Positions 37,911-47,288 of a stretch of 64,000 nt of DNA are shown here, piece after piece. Both the position numbers and the translations under genes were made by a program. The stretch covers positions 3,286,001 through 3,350,000 of the forward strand of contig NC_018518.1 of NCBI RefSeq assembly GCF_000306945.1, in the 5' to 3' direction. Below the pieces are notes generated by a model. The model was given only the letters and a program-made list of their open reading frames with translations. It did not search any database and was not told the origin of the DNA. Each line of letters opens with the position of its first letter. Positions within the stretch are counted from its first letter, which is position 1. This DNA is from Bordetella pertussis 18323 (GTDB lineage Bacteria; Pseudomonadota; Gammaproteobacteria; Burkholderiales; Burkholderiaceae_B).

Positions 37911-38999
37911 ATGATTCATATCGAAAATCTATCCAAGACGTACGCCACCCCGCATGGCCGCTTCGAAGCGCTGCGGGGCATCAACCTGCACATCCAGCAG
38001 GGCGAGGTATTCGGCATCATCGGGCCGAGCGGCGCGGGCAAAAGTACGCTGGTTCAATGCATCAACCTGCTCGAGCGCCCGGACCAGGGCAGCATCGCCA
38101 TTGGCGGCCAGGCCCTGGTGGGGCTGGGCGAGGCGCAGCTGCGCAACCAGCGCCGCCGCATCGGCATGGTGTTCCAGGGGTTCAACCTGCTGGCGCGCCG
38201 TACCGTGTACGGCAACGTGGCCCTGCCGCTGGAGATCGCCGGCGTGGCGCGCGCCGAGATTCCCGCCAGGGTCGAGCGGCTGCTGGCGCTGGTCGGCCTG
38301 GAGCACCTGCGCGACCGCTATCCCAGCCAGATCAGCGGCGGGCAGAAGCAGCGCGTGGGCATCGCGCGCGCCCTGGCCAATGACCCCGACGTGCTGCTCA
38401 GCGACGAGGCGACGTCGGCGCTGGACCCCGAGACCACCCACAACATCCTGGCGCTGCTGCGCGATATCAATCGCAAGACGGGCGTGACGGTGGTGATGAT
38501 CACCCACCAGATGGAAGTGGTGCGCGAGATCTGCGACCGGGTCGCCGTGCTGTCGCATGGCGAGGTGGTGGAGCTGGGCAGCACGCGCGAAGTGTTCGCC
38601 GCGCCCCGGCACGAAGTCACCCGCGCCATGGTCTCGGCCGCGACCGCGTCGGATCTCAGCGAGGCCACCCTGGCCGCCGTCAAGCAGCGCATCGACGCGC
38701 TGGCGGCCGCCGAGCCCGGCCGCGCCGTGCGCCTGTGGCGCCTGTCGCTCAAGGGCGTGGCCGCCGGCGAGCCGCTCTGGTCGGACCTGGCGCGCGAGTT
38801 CGCGCTGGACGTGAGCCTGGTGCAGGCGCGCGTCGAGGACATCCAGGGCGTGGCCGTCGGCACGCTGTTCGTACTGGCGCAAGGCGCGCCGCACGCGGTC
38901 AAGGACGCGCTCGCCGCGCTGGCCGCCCGTGAAATCACCGTAGAAGAAATCGCCCATGAGCCCGCAACTGATCGATCTGCTTATCACGTCGCTGCATGA
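37911..38999 (+). CDS. metN: Methionine ABC importer, ATP-binding protein
   Basis: A 362-residue MetN: Walker A GPSGAGKST (residues ~38-46), Q-loop, signature ISGGQKQR, Walker B VLLSDEATSALD, and a C-terminal ACT-like NIL domain (~270-362) that binds methionine for transinhibition. Methionine (L or D) is imported through MetI with receptor MetQ. It begins MIHIENLSKTY and overlaps metI by 44 bases. An AT-rich stretch (37830-37905) upstream should hold the promoter; no S-box or SAM riboswitch was evident to me. Confidence 0.96.
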   Translation: MIHIENLSKTYATPHGRFEALRGINLHIQQGEVFGIIGPSGAGKSTLVQCINLLERPDQGSIAIGGQALVGLGEAQLRNQRRRIGMVFQGFNLLARRTVYGNVALPLEIAGVARAEIPARVERLLALVGLEHLRDRYPSQISGGQKQRVGIARALANDPDVLLSDEATSALDPETTHNILALLRDINRKTGVTVVMITHQMEVVREICDRVAVLSHGEVVELGSTREVFAAPRHEVTRAMVSAATASDLSEATLAAVKQRIDALAAAEPGRAVRLWRLSLKGVAAGEPLWSDLAREFALDVSLVQARVEDIQGVAVGTLFVLAQGAPHAVKDALAALAAREITVEEIAHEPATDRSAYHVAA

Positions 39000-39609
39000 G
39001 ACCCTGCTGATGGTCGGCGTGTCCGGCGCCATTTCGGTGGTGGTCGGCATTCCGCTGGGCGTGCTGCTCATCGTCACCGGACGCGGCGGCATGCTGCAGA
39101 ACCTGGCGGTCAACCGGGTGCTGGCGGCCGTCGTCAACGGCACGCGCTCGGTGCCTTTCATCATCCTGATGGTGGCCATCATCCCGTTCACCCGCCTGCT
39201 GGTGCAGACCTCCATCGGCACCACCGCAGCCATTGTTCCGCTGGCGGTGGCGGCGATTCCCTTCATGGCCCGCGTTGCCGAGAACGCCATGCGCGAAGTG
39301 GATCCAGGCCTGATCACCGCGGCGCGCGCCATGGGCACCTCGCCCTTGCAGATCATCTGCAAGGTGCTGCTGCCCGAGGCCCTGCCTGGCCTGGTGGCCG
39401 CCACCATCGTCACCATCGTCAGCCTGATCGGCTACTCGGCCATGGCCGGCGCCATCGGCGGCGGCGGCCTGGGCGATCTGGGCATCCGTTATGGCTACCA
39501 GCGCTTCCTGCCTGAAGTCATGCTGGCTGTCGTGGTCGTGCTGATCGCGCTGGTGCAGGTCGTCCAGAGCCTGGGCGACTGGCTGGTGCGCCGCATGTCG
39601 CACCGCTGA
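38956..39609 (+). CDS. metI: Methionine ABC importer, permease
   Basis: A 217-residue inner-membrane permease with five predicted helices and the EAA-type coupling segment VDPGLITAARAMGTSPLQII, close to MetI family length. The start MSPQLIDLLITSLHETLLM lies inside the metN C-terminal codons in another frame. The 44-base overlap is longer than usual but metI in this frame starts exactly like its relatives. metQ follows after 47 bases. Confidence 0.96.
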   Translation: MSPQLIDLLITSLHETLLMVGVSGAISVVVGIPLGVLLIVTGRGGMLQNLAVNRVLAAVVNGTRSVPFIILMVAIIPFTRLLVQTSIGTTAAIVPLAVAAIPFMARVAENAMREVDPGLITAARAMGTSPLQIICKVLLPEALPGLVAATIVTIVSLIGYSAMAGAIGGGGLGDLGIRYGYQRFLPEVMLAVVVVLIALVQVVQSLGDWLVRRMSHR

Positions 39610-39656
39610 ATCCCGCACGATTCTTTTCATCACTCCGTATCTGGGAATATCGCAAC

Positions 39657-40454
<798 letters not shown>

Positions 40455-40496
40455 GCCTCGGCAGCACGCGTCCGGCGCTGGCCGGGCCTGCATCCC

Positions 40497-40527
40497 GCCA
40501 AGCCGCCCTCGGGCGGCTTGGCTTTTT
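40497..40527 (+). terminator. Terminator of metNIQ
   Basis: GCCAAGCCGCCC (40497-40508) and GGGCGGCTTGGC (40511-40522) make a perfect 12-base stem followed by TTTTT. Confidence 0.92.
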
Positions 40528-40540
40528 CACCCGGCCGATT

Positions 40541-40569
40541 TTGACACGGGGCTGGAAATCCGTCATAAT
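40541..40569 (+). promoter_or_regulatory. Promoter of tRNA-Lys(UUU)
   Basis: TTGACA (40541-40546) is a consensus -35, followed after 17 bases by CATAAT (40564-40569). The tRNA begins 15 bases downstream. Confidence 0.85.
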
Positions 40570-40583
40570 TCCTGACTTCGGTC

Positions 40584-40659
40584 GGGTCGTTAGCTCAGTT
40601 GGTAGAGCAGCGGACTTTTAATCCGTTGGTCGCGCGTTCGAGTCGCGCACGACCCACCA
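40584..40659 (+). tRNA. tRNA-Lys (anticodon TTT)
   Basis: A 76-base cloverleaf: acceptor GGGTCGT/ACGACCC, D-arm GCTCAGTTGGTAGAGC, anticodon loop CTTTTAA with UUU, T-arm GCGCGTTCGAGTCGCGC, encoded CCA. Its wobble uridine is one of the substrates of the MnmC pathway, whose gene is broken at 33401-35226. Confidence 0.97.
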
Positions 40660-40691
40660 ACCAGATTCAGCAAGCAAGGCCAGCAACAAGG

Positions 40692-40737
40692 CCAGCAAGA
40701 AAAAAGCCGCTCATGGAAGCGGCTTTTTTCTTGCTGG
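40692..40737 (+). terminator. Long terminator hairpin after tRNA-Lys(UUU)
   Basis: CCAGCAAGAAAAAAGCCGCT (40692-40711) and its exact complement (40718-40737) form a 20-base stem whose core GCCGCT/AGCGGC is followed by TTTTTT. The A-rich arm would let it act in both directions. Confidence 0.88.
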
Positions 40738-40823
40738 TTTTTTTCTTGCTGGCTATTTTCATGCGGTGCGCCTGGTTGTTGCGCGCGGCCATTATCCCGC
40801 CTTCGATATCCGTTTGCCGTGAC

Positions 40824-40850
40824 GCGGTTTCCCGACAATTGGGAAACCGC
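40824..40850. promoter_or_regulatory. Ten-base inverted repeat upstream of the alcohol dehydrogenase gene
   Basis: GCGGTTTCCC (40824-40833) and GGGAAACCGC (40841-40850) flank a seven-base spacer. There is no T-run, so an operator for an unidentified regulator is as likely as an RNA hairpin. It lies about 120 bases before the ATG of the alcohol dehydrogenase gene. The rest of 40738-40967 shows nothing else I can support. Confidence 0.45.
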
Positions 40851-40967
40851 CGCGCCTGCCTGCCTGCGCGATCCCGCAGCCTGCTAAGCTGGTTTTCCGA
40901 GTCGCGCCGCGCGGGCGGATGCCGTGCGTCGGCGTGCGGACTTCAGCCTGTTCTGAGCGAGGTGGCG

Positions 40968-42116
40968 ATGTTTGAGTTCTGTACGCATGCGAGGACGCTG
41001 GTTGGCGCTGGCGCCAGCGACGCCCTGGGAGAGACGCTGGCGGCCCGGTGGGGCGCGAGCCGCGTCCTGCTGGTGACGGACGGCGCGCTGGTTTCACTGG
41101 GCCTGGCGGGCCGGCTGCGCGACGCGCTGACCAGCGCGGGCCATACGGTGGCCATGTTCGATGAGGTGGTCGCGGATCCGCCGGAGTCGGTGGTCGAGCG
41201 CGCCATCACGGCGGCGCGCGATGCCCGGGCCCAGATGATCGTGGGCTTTGGCGGAGGTTCTTCGATGGATGTGGCCAAGCTGGCTGCCGCATTCGCCGGG
41301 ACGACGCAGGACTTGCGCCAAGCCTATGGCATAGGCCTGGTCGCGGGGCCGCGCTTGCCGCTGGTGCAGGTGCCGACCACGGCGGGCACCGGCTCGGAGG
41401 CCACGCCGATCGCCGTCGTGACGACCGGCGAGGGCGCCAAGGCCGGCGTCATCTCGCCCGTGCTGTACGCCGACCTGGCCGTCCTGGACGCCTCCTTGAC
41501 GCTGGGCCTGCCGCCGGCCATCACCGCGGCCACCGGTATCGATGCCATGGTGCACGCGACCGAAGCATATACCAGCCGGGTGCTCAAGAATCCCATTTCC
41601 GACGCCCTGGCGCGCGAAGCGTTGCGGTTGCTGTTTCGCGCGTTGCCGGTCGCTTGCCGCGACGGCGGCGACCTGGCGGCGCGGCAGGACATGCTGCTGG
41701 GCGCGATGCTGGCGGGCCAGGCGTTCGCCAATGCGCCGGTGGGCGCCGTGCATGCGCTGGCCTATCCGTTGGGCAGCGCATTCCATGTGCCGCACGGGCT
41801 GTCCAATTCCCTGGTGCTGGGGCCGGTGCTGCGGTTCAATTCGCTGCGTTGCGAGACCCAGTACGCGGAGCTGGCGGACGTGATCCTGCCGGGGCATGCC
41901 GGCGGCGTGGCGGAAAAGGCCGCCGCGTTCGTGCAGGCGATGGCCGAGGTGGCAGGGGCGCTGGAACTGCCGACGCGGCTGGCGCAGGTCGGCGTCACGG
42001 CGGCGGACATCCCGGCGCTGGCCGGGCTGGCCCTGCAGCAACAGCGCCTGCTGGCGAACAATCCGCGCGATGTCACGCTGGCCGACGCCACGCGACTCTA
42101 CGAAGAGGCGTTCTGA
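40968..42116 (+). CDS. Iron-containing alcohol dehydrogenase / maleylacetate-reductase-like
   Basis: A 382-residue group III (Fe-type) dehydrogenase. NAD(P) binding is shown by GFGGGSSMDVAKLAA and TTAGTGSEATPIAV; metal ligands fall in GIDAMVHATEAY, VGAVHALAYPLG and HVPHGLSNSLVL. Members reduce aldehydes or maleylacetate; the GAVHALAYPLG and HGLSNS forms are common to both. The ATG at 40968 follows GAGGTGG; the longer open frame back to 40599 runs through the tRNA and is artefactual. It converges on the minus-strand aconitase X cluster and its role there is uncertain. Confidence 0.9.
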   Translation: MFEFCTHARTLVGAGASDALGETLAARWGASRVLLVTDGALVSLGLAGRLRDALTSAGHTVAMFDEVVADPPESVVERAITAARDARAQMIVGFGGGSSMDVAKLAAAFAGTTQDLRQAYGIGLVAGPRLPLVQVPTTAGTGSEATPIAVVTTGEGAKAGVISPVLYADLAVLDASLTLGLPPAITAATGIDAMVHATEAYTSRVLKNPISDALAREALRLLFRALPVACRDGGDLAARQDMLLGAMLAGQAFANAPVGAVHALAYPLGSAFHVPHGLSNSLVLGPVLRFNSLRCETQYAELADVILPGHAGGVAEKAAAFVQAMAEVAGALELPTRLAQVGVTAADIPALAGLALQQQRLLANNPRDVTLADATRLYEEAF

Positions 42117-42172
42117 CGCCGCTGGCGCCGCGCGCACCGCCGTCGCGGCGGCGCGCGCGAATCCCTGGAGAT

Positions 42173-42478
42173 CTAGCTGTCCGGGGTGACCATGTGGCTT
42201 TCGACCTCGCGCCTGGCCAGCAGGGGAATGATCTGGCCGATGCCGATTGCCTGGAAATGCGCGGTCTGGCGATGCTCATCCAGGCCGTGCATGTCGCGAT
42301 ATTTTTCCAGGATGACGAAGTGGCACGGATCGCTTCCCGACTGGAAGTACTCGTAATACAGATTCGCCGGTTCGGTGCGGGTGTGTTCCGCCAGCCGGGC
42401 AAGCAGCGCACCGACTTGCTCCTGGGCGCCCGGCTGGGCGTGATAGTGCGCGATGACCTGCAGATAGGGTTGGGACAT
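42173..42478 (-). CDS. ABM-domain (antibiotic biosynthesis monooxygenase fold) protein
   Basis: A 101-residue dimeric alpha-beta barrel protein of the YgiN/quinol monooxygenase type: YLQVIAHYHAQPGAQEQVGA at the start and EPANLYYEYFQSGSDPCHFVILEKY as the core. These proteins have varied roles, from quinol oxidation to small-molecule degradation. It is the last gene of the minus-strand cluster, 28 bases after the aconitase X small subunit, so it may serve the same catabolic pathway. Confidence 0.8.
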   Translation of the reverse strand: MSQPYLQVIAHYHAQPGAQEQVGALLARLAEHTRTEPANLYYEYFQSGSDPCHFVILEKYRDMHGLDEHRQTAHFQAIGIGQIIPLLARREVESHMVTPDS

Positions 42479-42506
42479 AGGGGTACCTTTGGTGGAGGGG
42501 ACGGTA

Positions 42507-42941
42507 TCAGGCTTGCCCGGGGGTGAGGGTGATCGTACCGTTCTCGCCGTCTATCCGCACCAGGTCTCCGTCCTGGATCTGCTCGAACGGATCGAATCCG
42601 CTCGCCTGCAGCAAGGGGATGTTGTTGACGAGACAGCCCATGACGGTCACGGGGTCCATCTCTACCTGGATCATCGCCGCGGGCGCGTGGCCGGCGCGCG
42701 TCGCCAGCGAGAGCATGCCCGATGTCCCGGACGAGCCTTTCGAGGACAGCAGGATCAGGACGCAATCGGAGATGTCGCGTCCGCGCAGGGAGGAGTAGGG
42801 GTCCACGATCCTGCCGGTCTGCGGGTCGAAGCCGCCCCAGAACGAGATCCGTTCGCGAGCGATGACCGCCTTGCCCTGTGTCTGGCCCGTCACCCAGGTC
42901 TTGCAATGGAAAGTGCGGGAAGCCGTATCGATAGTGAGCAT
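42507..42941 (-). CDS. Aconitase X swivel-domain (small) subunit
   Basis: A 144-residue DUF126 protein, the swivel domain of aconitase X, supplied as a separate polypeptide in many bacteria. Visible motifs are GGFDPQTGRIVDP, LSSKGSSGTSG with the active-site serine region, and NNIPLLQASGFDPFEQIQDGD. Bacterial two-subunit aconitase X enzymes include cis-3-hydroxyproline dehydratases, an established function in other species; here the substrate is inferred at most. It follows the large-subunit gene by one base. The small subunit is intact although its partner is frameshifted. Confidence 0.85.
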   Translation of the reverse strand: MLTIDTASRTFHCKTWVTGQTQGKAVIARERISFWGGFDPQTGRIVDPYSSLRGRDISDCVLILLSSKGSSGTSGMLSLATRAGHAPAAMIQVEMDPVTVMGCLVNNIPLLQASGFDPFEQIQDGDLVRIDGENGTITLTPGQA

Positions 42942-42942
42942 G

Positions 42943-44188
42943 TCAAAGTCCTTGCCAAGTGCCGGTCATCGCCGCGGAAACCACGTCGGTCAGTTTGCCG
43001 ACGGCGACCTCGTGGCCGGTCATTCCCTGTAGATAGTTGCCTTGCTTGACCGCATTGGTGACCATGCGGCGGCCATGGCCGGAGCGGGTGATCGAGGGGC
43101 ACGAGTCGGTCAGCACCTTGCCGCCGGCCCGTTCGATCACATCGACCAGCCCCATGCGCTGCGCGACCGCGCGCACTGCCCAGGCCGTCCAGACTTCCAG
43201 GCGCACGTTCGGGGATACGCGGCGGCCCTCCAGCTGGCTGGCGATGACCTGGATCTCGTGCAAGGTGGCGTGCGGACAGCCCAGCACGACGTAATCGATC
43301 CGTTCGCTCGTCAGGGTGTTCAGCTTGGCAGCGATGCGCGCGCGGTCCGCCGCCGTGTAGCGGATGCGCTCCAGCGGGCGCCTGGCCACGGCGTCCAGCG
43401 TGGGGGCCTCGGGGGGTGACGCCGGCGATATGAAACATGGTGCAGCCGCCGCCGGTGGCCACCGCGGCGGACAATTGCTTGGCTTCTTCCAGGGACGGCG
43501 CGCGCAGCTGATCGAGGACCGGGGTTCGCAGGCCCGATACTTCGCCGGCGAAATAGCCCAGGAAGCCCCAGTCGCACAGTTCCTCGGAAGGGGCGGCCTC
43601 GACTTCCACGATGAGATCGGCCTGGCGGTTTTCTTCCAGCAGCACGCCGAACTCGGGGAACCAGCCGGACATGGCCGCCGCGATGGCGCTTTCGGTGCCG
43701 TTGCGGGTGGATCGGGCTCCGACCATGGCGTTGATGTAGACGACCGCCGAGGACTCGGTCCAGGCGCAGATCTGGTTCTTGCTGGGCAGTATGCCCGCGA
43801 TGTACGGCGCGCAGGTCCAGGTCAGCTGGATGCCCGCGTCGCGCGCCCGGTCTATCACCAGCTTCTGGAATTCCTGGTCTTCCGCCGACAGGCCGCCGCC
43901 CTTGTCGTCCTCCACGCATACGCGCGCCACGTGGGTGGCAGTCGGCGCTCGCATGCGGACGCTGGTGAACTCGATGACCTGTTCGAGGGTTTTCTTGCGG
44001 GCTTCGGGGCTTACCGCGCCGGCGACCCTGCCTTGCGCGGTGATGCCGGAAGTGTGCACGCTGTCGACCTTGACCAGTCGTTGCGCGCCCATCAAGCGTC
44101 CCCATTCGACCAGCCAGGTGAAGTACTTCGCAACGACGTCGCCGGCGTCGCCGTTCAACAGACCTTGTTGTTCGTCCGTCAGTATCAT
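42943..44188 (-). pseudogene. Aconitase X catalytic (large) subunit, frameshifted in a poly-C tract
   Basis: The frame from 44188 (MILTDEQQGLLNGDAGDVVA) follows the DUF521 catalytic domain through TWTCAPYIAG, the PSKNQICAWTESSAVVY metal-binding cysteine region, and GGCTMFHIAGVTP. It then shifts at a run of six C on the minus strand (43411-43416). With five C the reading continues as VTPEAPTLDAVARRPLERIRY and on to a normal C-terminus (GHGRRMVTNAVKQGNYLQGM) with stop at 42943. A one-base homopolymer gain thus splits the gene. It could be a fixed pseudogene or a slippage-prone site. It overlaps the regulator gene by four bases. Confidence 0.9.
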
Positions 44189-44895
44189 GATTTCTTCTTC
44201 ACGTATTTCGAGTCCCAGAAGCGTTCCGCGCTGTTCAGGTGGGTCCGGATGGCCGTGCTGACGGCATCCGTGTCGCCTGACGCCACGGCGTTGAGGATCT
44301 CCTGGTGCTCGATGATTGATTGTTTACCCAGCTTGGGCTGCGAGAAATACTCGACGCGCCGGCGCCATGACAGGCGCAGGAACAGATCCAGCACCTGGCT
44401 CAGGGTGACATTGCCGGCCGCGTCCGACAGCGCCCGGTGGAACGCCTCGTCGGCCTCGGCGGCCTCCAAGCCCCGCGCGCCGGTGGCCGCCAGCCGCTCG
44501 ATTTCGGCCGCCATCCGGTCCAGGTCCACCTGCCGGTGGTTGAGCGCGGCCAGGCGGCCGGTTTCCAGTTCCAGGATCGCGCGCACCGACATCGCTTCGG
44601 CGATGGAGCGTGGCGACAGCGGCGCCGATTGCTCCAGCAGCACCAGCGCTTCGGGGCTGCGCTTTTCCGGCGCAACGATGTAGAGGCCGGAACCCTGGCG
44701 GCGCGTCACCATGTTGAGCGATTCCAGTCTCGAAAGACTCTCGCGTATCACCGGACGGCTGATACCCAGCTGGGCGGCCAGCTCCATTTCGGTCGGCAGT
44801 TTCGCGATTCGACGGGCGTCGGCCAGTTGAATCATCCGCACCAGTTCCTGGGTGATTTCGTCAGCGCGGGAGGCAGGTCGTTTCGTCGAGCTCAA
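44185..44895 (-). CDS. GntR/FadR-family (FCD) transcriptional regulator
   Basis: A 236-residue FadR-type regulator: winged HTH at residues ~10-75 (LPTEMELAAQLGISRPVIRE then SLSRLESLNMV) and an all-helical FCD ligand domain with the metal-type residues in AEADEAFHRALSDAAGN and EHQEILNAV. It stands between the Bug receptor and aconitase X genes and overlaps the latter by four bases, so it probably controls this cluster in response to the solute being degraded. Confidence 0.93.
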   Translation of the reverse strand: MSSTKRPASRADEITQELVRMIQLADARRIAKLPTEMELAAQLGISRPVIRESLSRLESLNMVTRRQGSGLYIVAPEKRSPEALVLLEQSAPLSPRSIAEAMSVRAILELETGRLAALNHRQVDLDRMAAEIERLAATGARGLEAAEADEAFHRALSDAAGNVTLSQVLDLFLRLSWRRRVEYFSQPKLGKQSIIEHQEILNAVASGDTDAVSTAIRTHLNSAERFWDSKYVKKKS

Positions 44896-44909
44896 GTGGG
44901 AATCCTTTG

Positions 44910-45893
44910 TTATTCGGGCTTGGCGTTGGTCGCGATGATGATCTCCCGCCAGCGTTTGATTTCGTCCTGGATGTGCTGCTTGAACACTTCCGGGGGGCCG
45001 CCATGCAAGGTAGCACCGACCTCAGCATAACGGGTGCGCAGTTCGGGATCCTGCAGCGCCTGGTTGCCGGCCTGGTTCAGCACGGCGACCACGTCCGCGT
45101 CCATGCCCGCGGGGCCTACCAGCCCGAACCAGCCGTAGGCACTGTAGCCCGGGAGGGTTTCCGCCACGGCAGGGATGTCGGGCGCGCTCGGTATGCGTTC
45201 CGGGGAAGTGACGCCCAGCGCCTTGATGGTGCCGCGGCGGATGTGCTGGATGGACGACGGATATCCGTCGCACAGCGTCTGCACGGTGCCGCCGATCAGA
45301 TCCTGCAAGGCCAGCGCGCCGCCGCGGTACGGGACGGTGGTGAATTGGGTGGCCGTGACGTGGCACAGCAATTCGGCGGCCATGTGCTGGCTGCTGCCCA
45401 GGCTGCCCAGCGCCATCATGACCGCGGGGCCTTGCTGCCTGGCGATGTCGACGAAATCGGCAATCGTGTCGCCCGGGAAGTTCTTGTTCGCCACGAACAG
45501 GTTCGGCGAGGAGGAACAGTACAGGATGGGCGTGAAGTCGCGTTCGGCATCGAAGTTGATGCTCTTGAACAGGGTGGGGTTGATGCCGTGCGTGGCGGAG
45601 TTGTTGAAAAGAATCGTGTAGCCATCCGGCGCGGCATCGGCCACGTATTTGGCAGCGATATTGCCCGCCGCGCCCGGCTTGTTCTCGGGAATGATGGTCT
45701 GCCCGAGTTCCTCGGCCATTGCCGCCGCCAGCAGGCGCGCCGAAATGTCGGTCACGCCGGCGGCGGGAAAGGGAATGATCATGCGGATGGGCTTGCCCGG
45801 ATATTTGCGTGGGCTGGCCATCGCGCGTCGGGCCAACAGCGGCGCCGCGATACCCGCGGCCAGGCCGCCCAATAACAACCTGCGTCTTTCCAT
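44910..45893 (-). CDS. Bug/TctC-family periplasmic solute receptor
   Basis: A 327-residue receptor with a twin-arginine-like signal (MERRRLLLGGLAAGIAAPLL, cleavage near RAMA-SPR). The motifs KPIRMIIPFPAAGVTDISARL and IPENKPGAAGNIAAKYVADA identify the Bug family. It is the first gene of the minus-strand set with the FCD regulator and aconitase X, suggesting the bound solute enters the aconitase X pathway. There is no membrane transporter gene next to it. Confidence 0.93.
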   Translation of the reverse strand: MERRRLLLGGLAAGIAAPLLARRAMASPRKYPGKPIRMIIPFPAAGVTDISARLLAAAMAEELGQTIIPENKPGAAGNIAAKYVADAAPDGYTILFNNSATHGINPTLFKSINFDAERDFTPILYCSSSPNLFVANKNFPGDTIADFVDIARQQGPAVMMALGSLGSSQHMAAELLCHVTATQFTTVPYRGGALALQDLIGGTVQTLCDGYPSSIQHIRRGTIKALGVTSPERIPSAPDIPAVAETLPGYSAYGWFGLVGPAGMDADVVAVLNQAGNQALQDPELRTRYAEVGATLHGGPPEVFKQHIQDEIKRWREIIIATNAKPE

Positions 45894-45915
45894 AATCGGA
45901 TCCTCAAAAGTTATA

Positions 45916-45944
45916 TTACCAATTGCGCATTTTCATCTTACCAA
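45916..45944 (-). promoter_or_regulatory. Direct repeats TTACCAA upstream of the Bug receptor gene
   Basis: TTACCAA occurs at 45916-45922 and 45938-45944, 22 bases apart (about two helical turns), as TTGGTAA on the coding strand. TTGGT half-sites resemble FadR/GntR-type operators, so these may be the binding sites of the neighbouring FCD regulator. The region between 45894 and the IS481 holds no gene. Confidence 0.45.
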
Positions 45945-46098
45945 ATAAACTCGCTGCAACACTGAGGGTTATCCAGAAAGCGGTGGAAATATCGCCGCGG
46001 CGAGGGCGTCAGCCGGCGTTCGAGGCGGGGTCATGAACAGCGCAAGCATCCGGCGCGACGGGATGCGCCACGCGCGCGGCAAAACAGACTAGCCTAGC

Positions 46099-47141
46099 TG
46101 TGAAGATTCAATAGGTTGTATGCATGGTTCATCCGAACCGGATTTGAGAAACTGGAAATCGCCAACCCCCCAGTTCACTCAAGGAGCCCGGCCGGATGAA
46201 CACCCATAAGCATGCCCGATTGACCTTCCTACGTCGACTCGAAATGGTCCAGCAATTGATCGCCCATCAAGTTTGTGTGCCTGAAGCGGCCCGCGCCTAT
46301 GGGGTCACCGCGCCGACTGTGCGCAAATGGCTGGGCCGCTTCCTGGCTCAGGGCCAGGCGGGCTTGGCCGATGCGTCCTCGCGCCCGACGGTCTCGCCCC
46401 GAGCGATTGCGCCGGCCAAGGCGCTGGCTATCGTGGAGCTGCGCCGCAAGCGGCTGACCCAAGCGCGCATCGCCCAGGCGCTGGGCGTGTCAGCCAGCAC
46501 CGTCAGCCGCGTCCTGGCCCGCGCCGGTCTGTCGCACCTGGCCGACCTGGAGCCGGCCGAGCCGGTGGTGCGCTACGAGCATCAGGCCCCCGGCGATCTG
46601 CTGCACATCGACATCAAGAAGCTGGGACGTATCCAGCGCCCTGGCCACCGGGTCACGGGCAACCGACGCGATACCGTTGAGGGGGCCGGCTGGGACTTCG
46701 TCTTCGTGGCCATCGATGACCACGCCCGCGTGGCCTTCACCGACATCCACCCCGACGAGCGCTTCCCCAGCGCCGTCCAGTTCCTCAAGGACGCAGTGGC
46801 CTACTACCAGCGCCTGGGCGTGACCATCCAGCGCTTGCTCACCGACAATGGCTCGGCCTTTCGCAGCCGCGCCTTCGCCGCGCTGTGCCATGAGCTGGGC
46901 ATCAAGCACCGCTTTACCCGACCTTACCGCCCACAGACCAATGGCAAGGCCGAACGCTTCATCCAGTCGGCCTTGCGTGAGTGGGCTTACGCTCACACCT
47001 ACCAGAACTCCCAACACCGAGCCGATGCCATGAAATCCTGGCTACACCACTACAACTGGCATCGACCCCACCAAGGCATCGGGCGCGCTGTACCCATCTC
47101 CAGACTCAACCTGGACGAATACAACCTATTGACAGTTCACA
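46099..47141 (+). mobile_element. IS481 copy 5 (complete)
   Basis: 1043 bp in plus orientation with a perfect six-base duplication CCTAGC (46093-46098 and 47142-47147). It separates the minus-strand aconitase X cluster from the plus-strand PrpD/ABC cluster, with its transposase gene pointing at the latter. Confidence 0.98.
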
Positions 47142-47146
47142 CCTAG
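46196..47146 (+). CDS. IS481 transposase, copy 5
   Basis: 316 residues, identical in protein sequence to copies 2 and 3, ending Thr with the TAG stop supplied by CCTAGC. Confidence 0.97.
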   Translation: MNTHKHARLTFLRRLEMVQQLIAHQVCVPEAARAYGVTAPTVRKWLGRFLAQGQAGLADASSRPTVSPRAIAPAKALAIVELRRKRLTQARIAQALGVSASTVSRVLARAGLSHLADLEPAEPVVRYEHQAPGDLLHIDIKKLGRIQRPGHRVTGNRRDTVEGAGWDFVFVAIDDHARVAFTDIHPDERFPSAVQFLKDAVAYYQRLGVTIQRLLTDNGSAFRSRAFAALCHELGIKHRFTRPYRPQTNGKAERFIQSALREWAYAHTYQNSQHRADAMKSWLHHYNWHRPHQGIGRAVPISRLNLDEYNLLTVHT

Positions 47147-47288
47147 CGGATGGCGAGGCCGGTCCCATAGGGGAGTAACCGCGGTTTCATGGAAATTCCC
47201 AGAAACTGCGAAACTCTCGCCGCGCACAATTGTGCCGTGCCGCGTTGTCCCCAATACTCCGGCCATCTTTTGCCACGGGAAACGCGCC

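Noticed and set aside
40599..40968. An N-terminal extension of the alcohol dehydrogenase beginning in the tRNA-Lys gene
   Set aside because: The frame crosses a tRNA and a strong terminator; the family start with an SD is at 40968.
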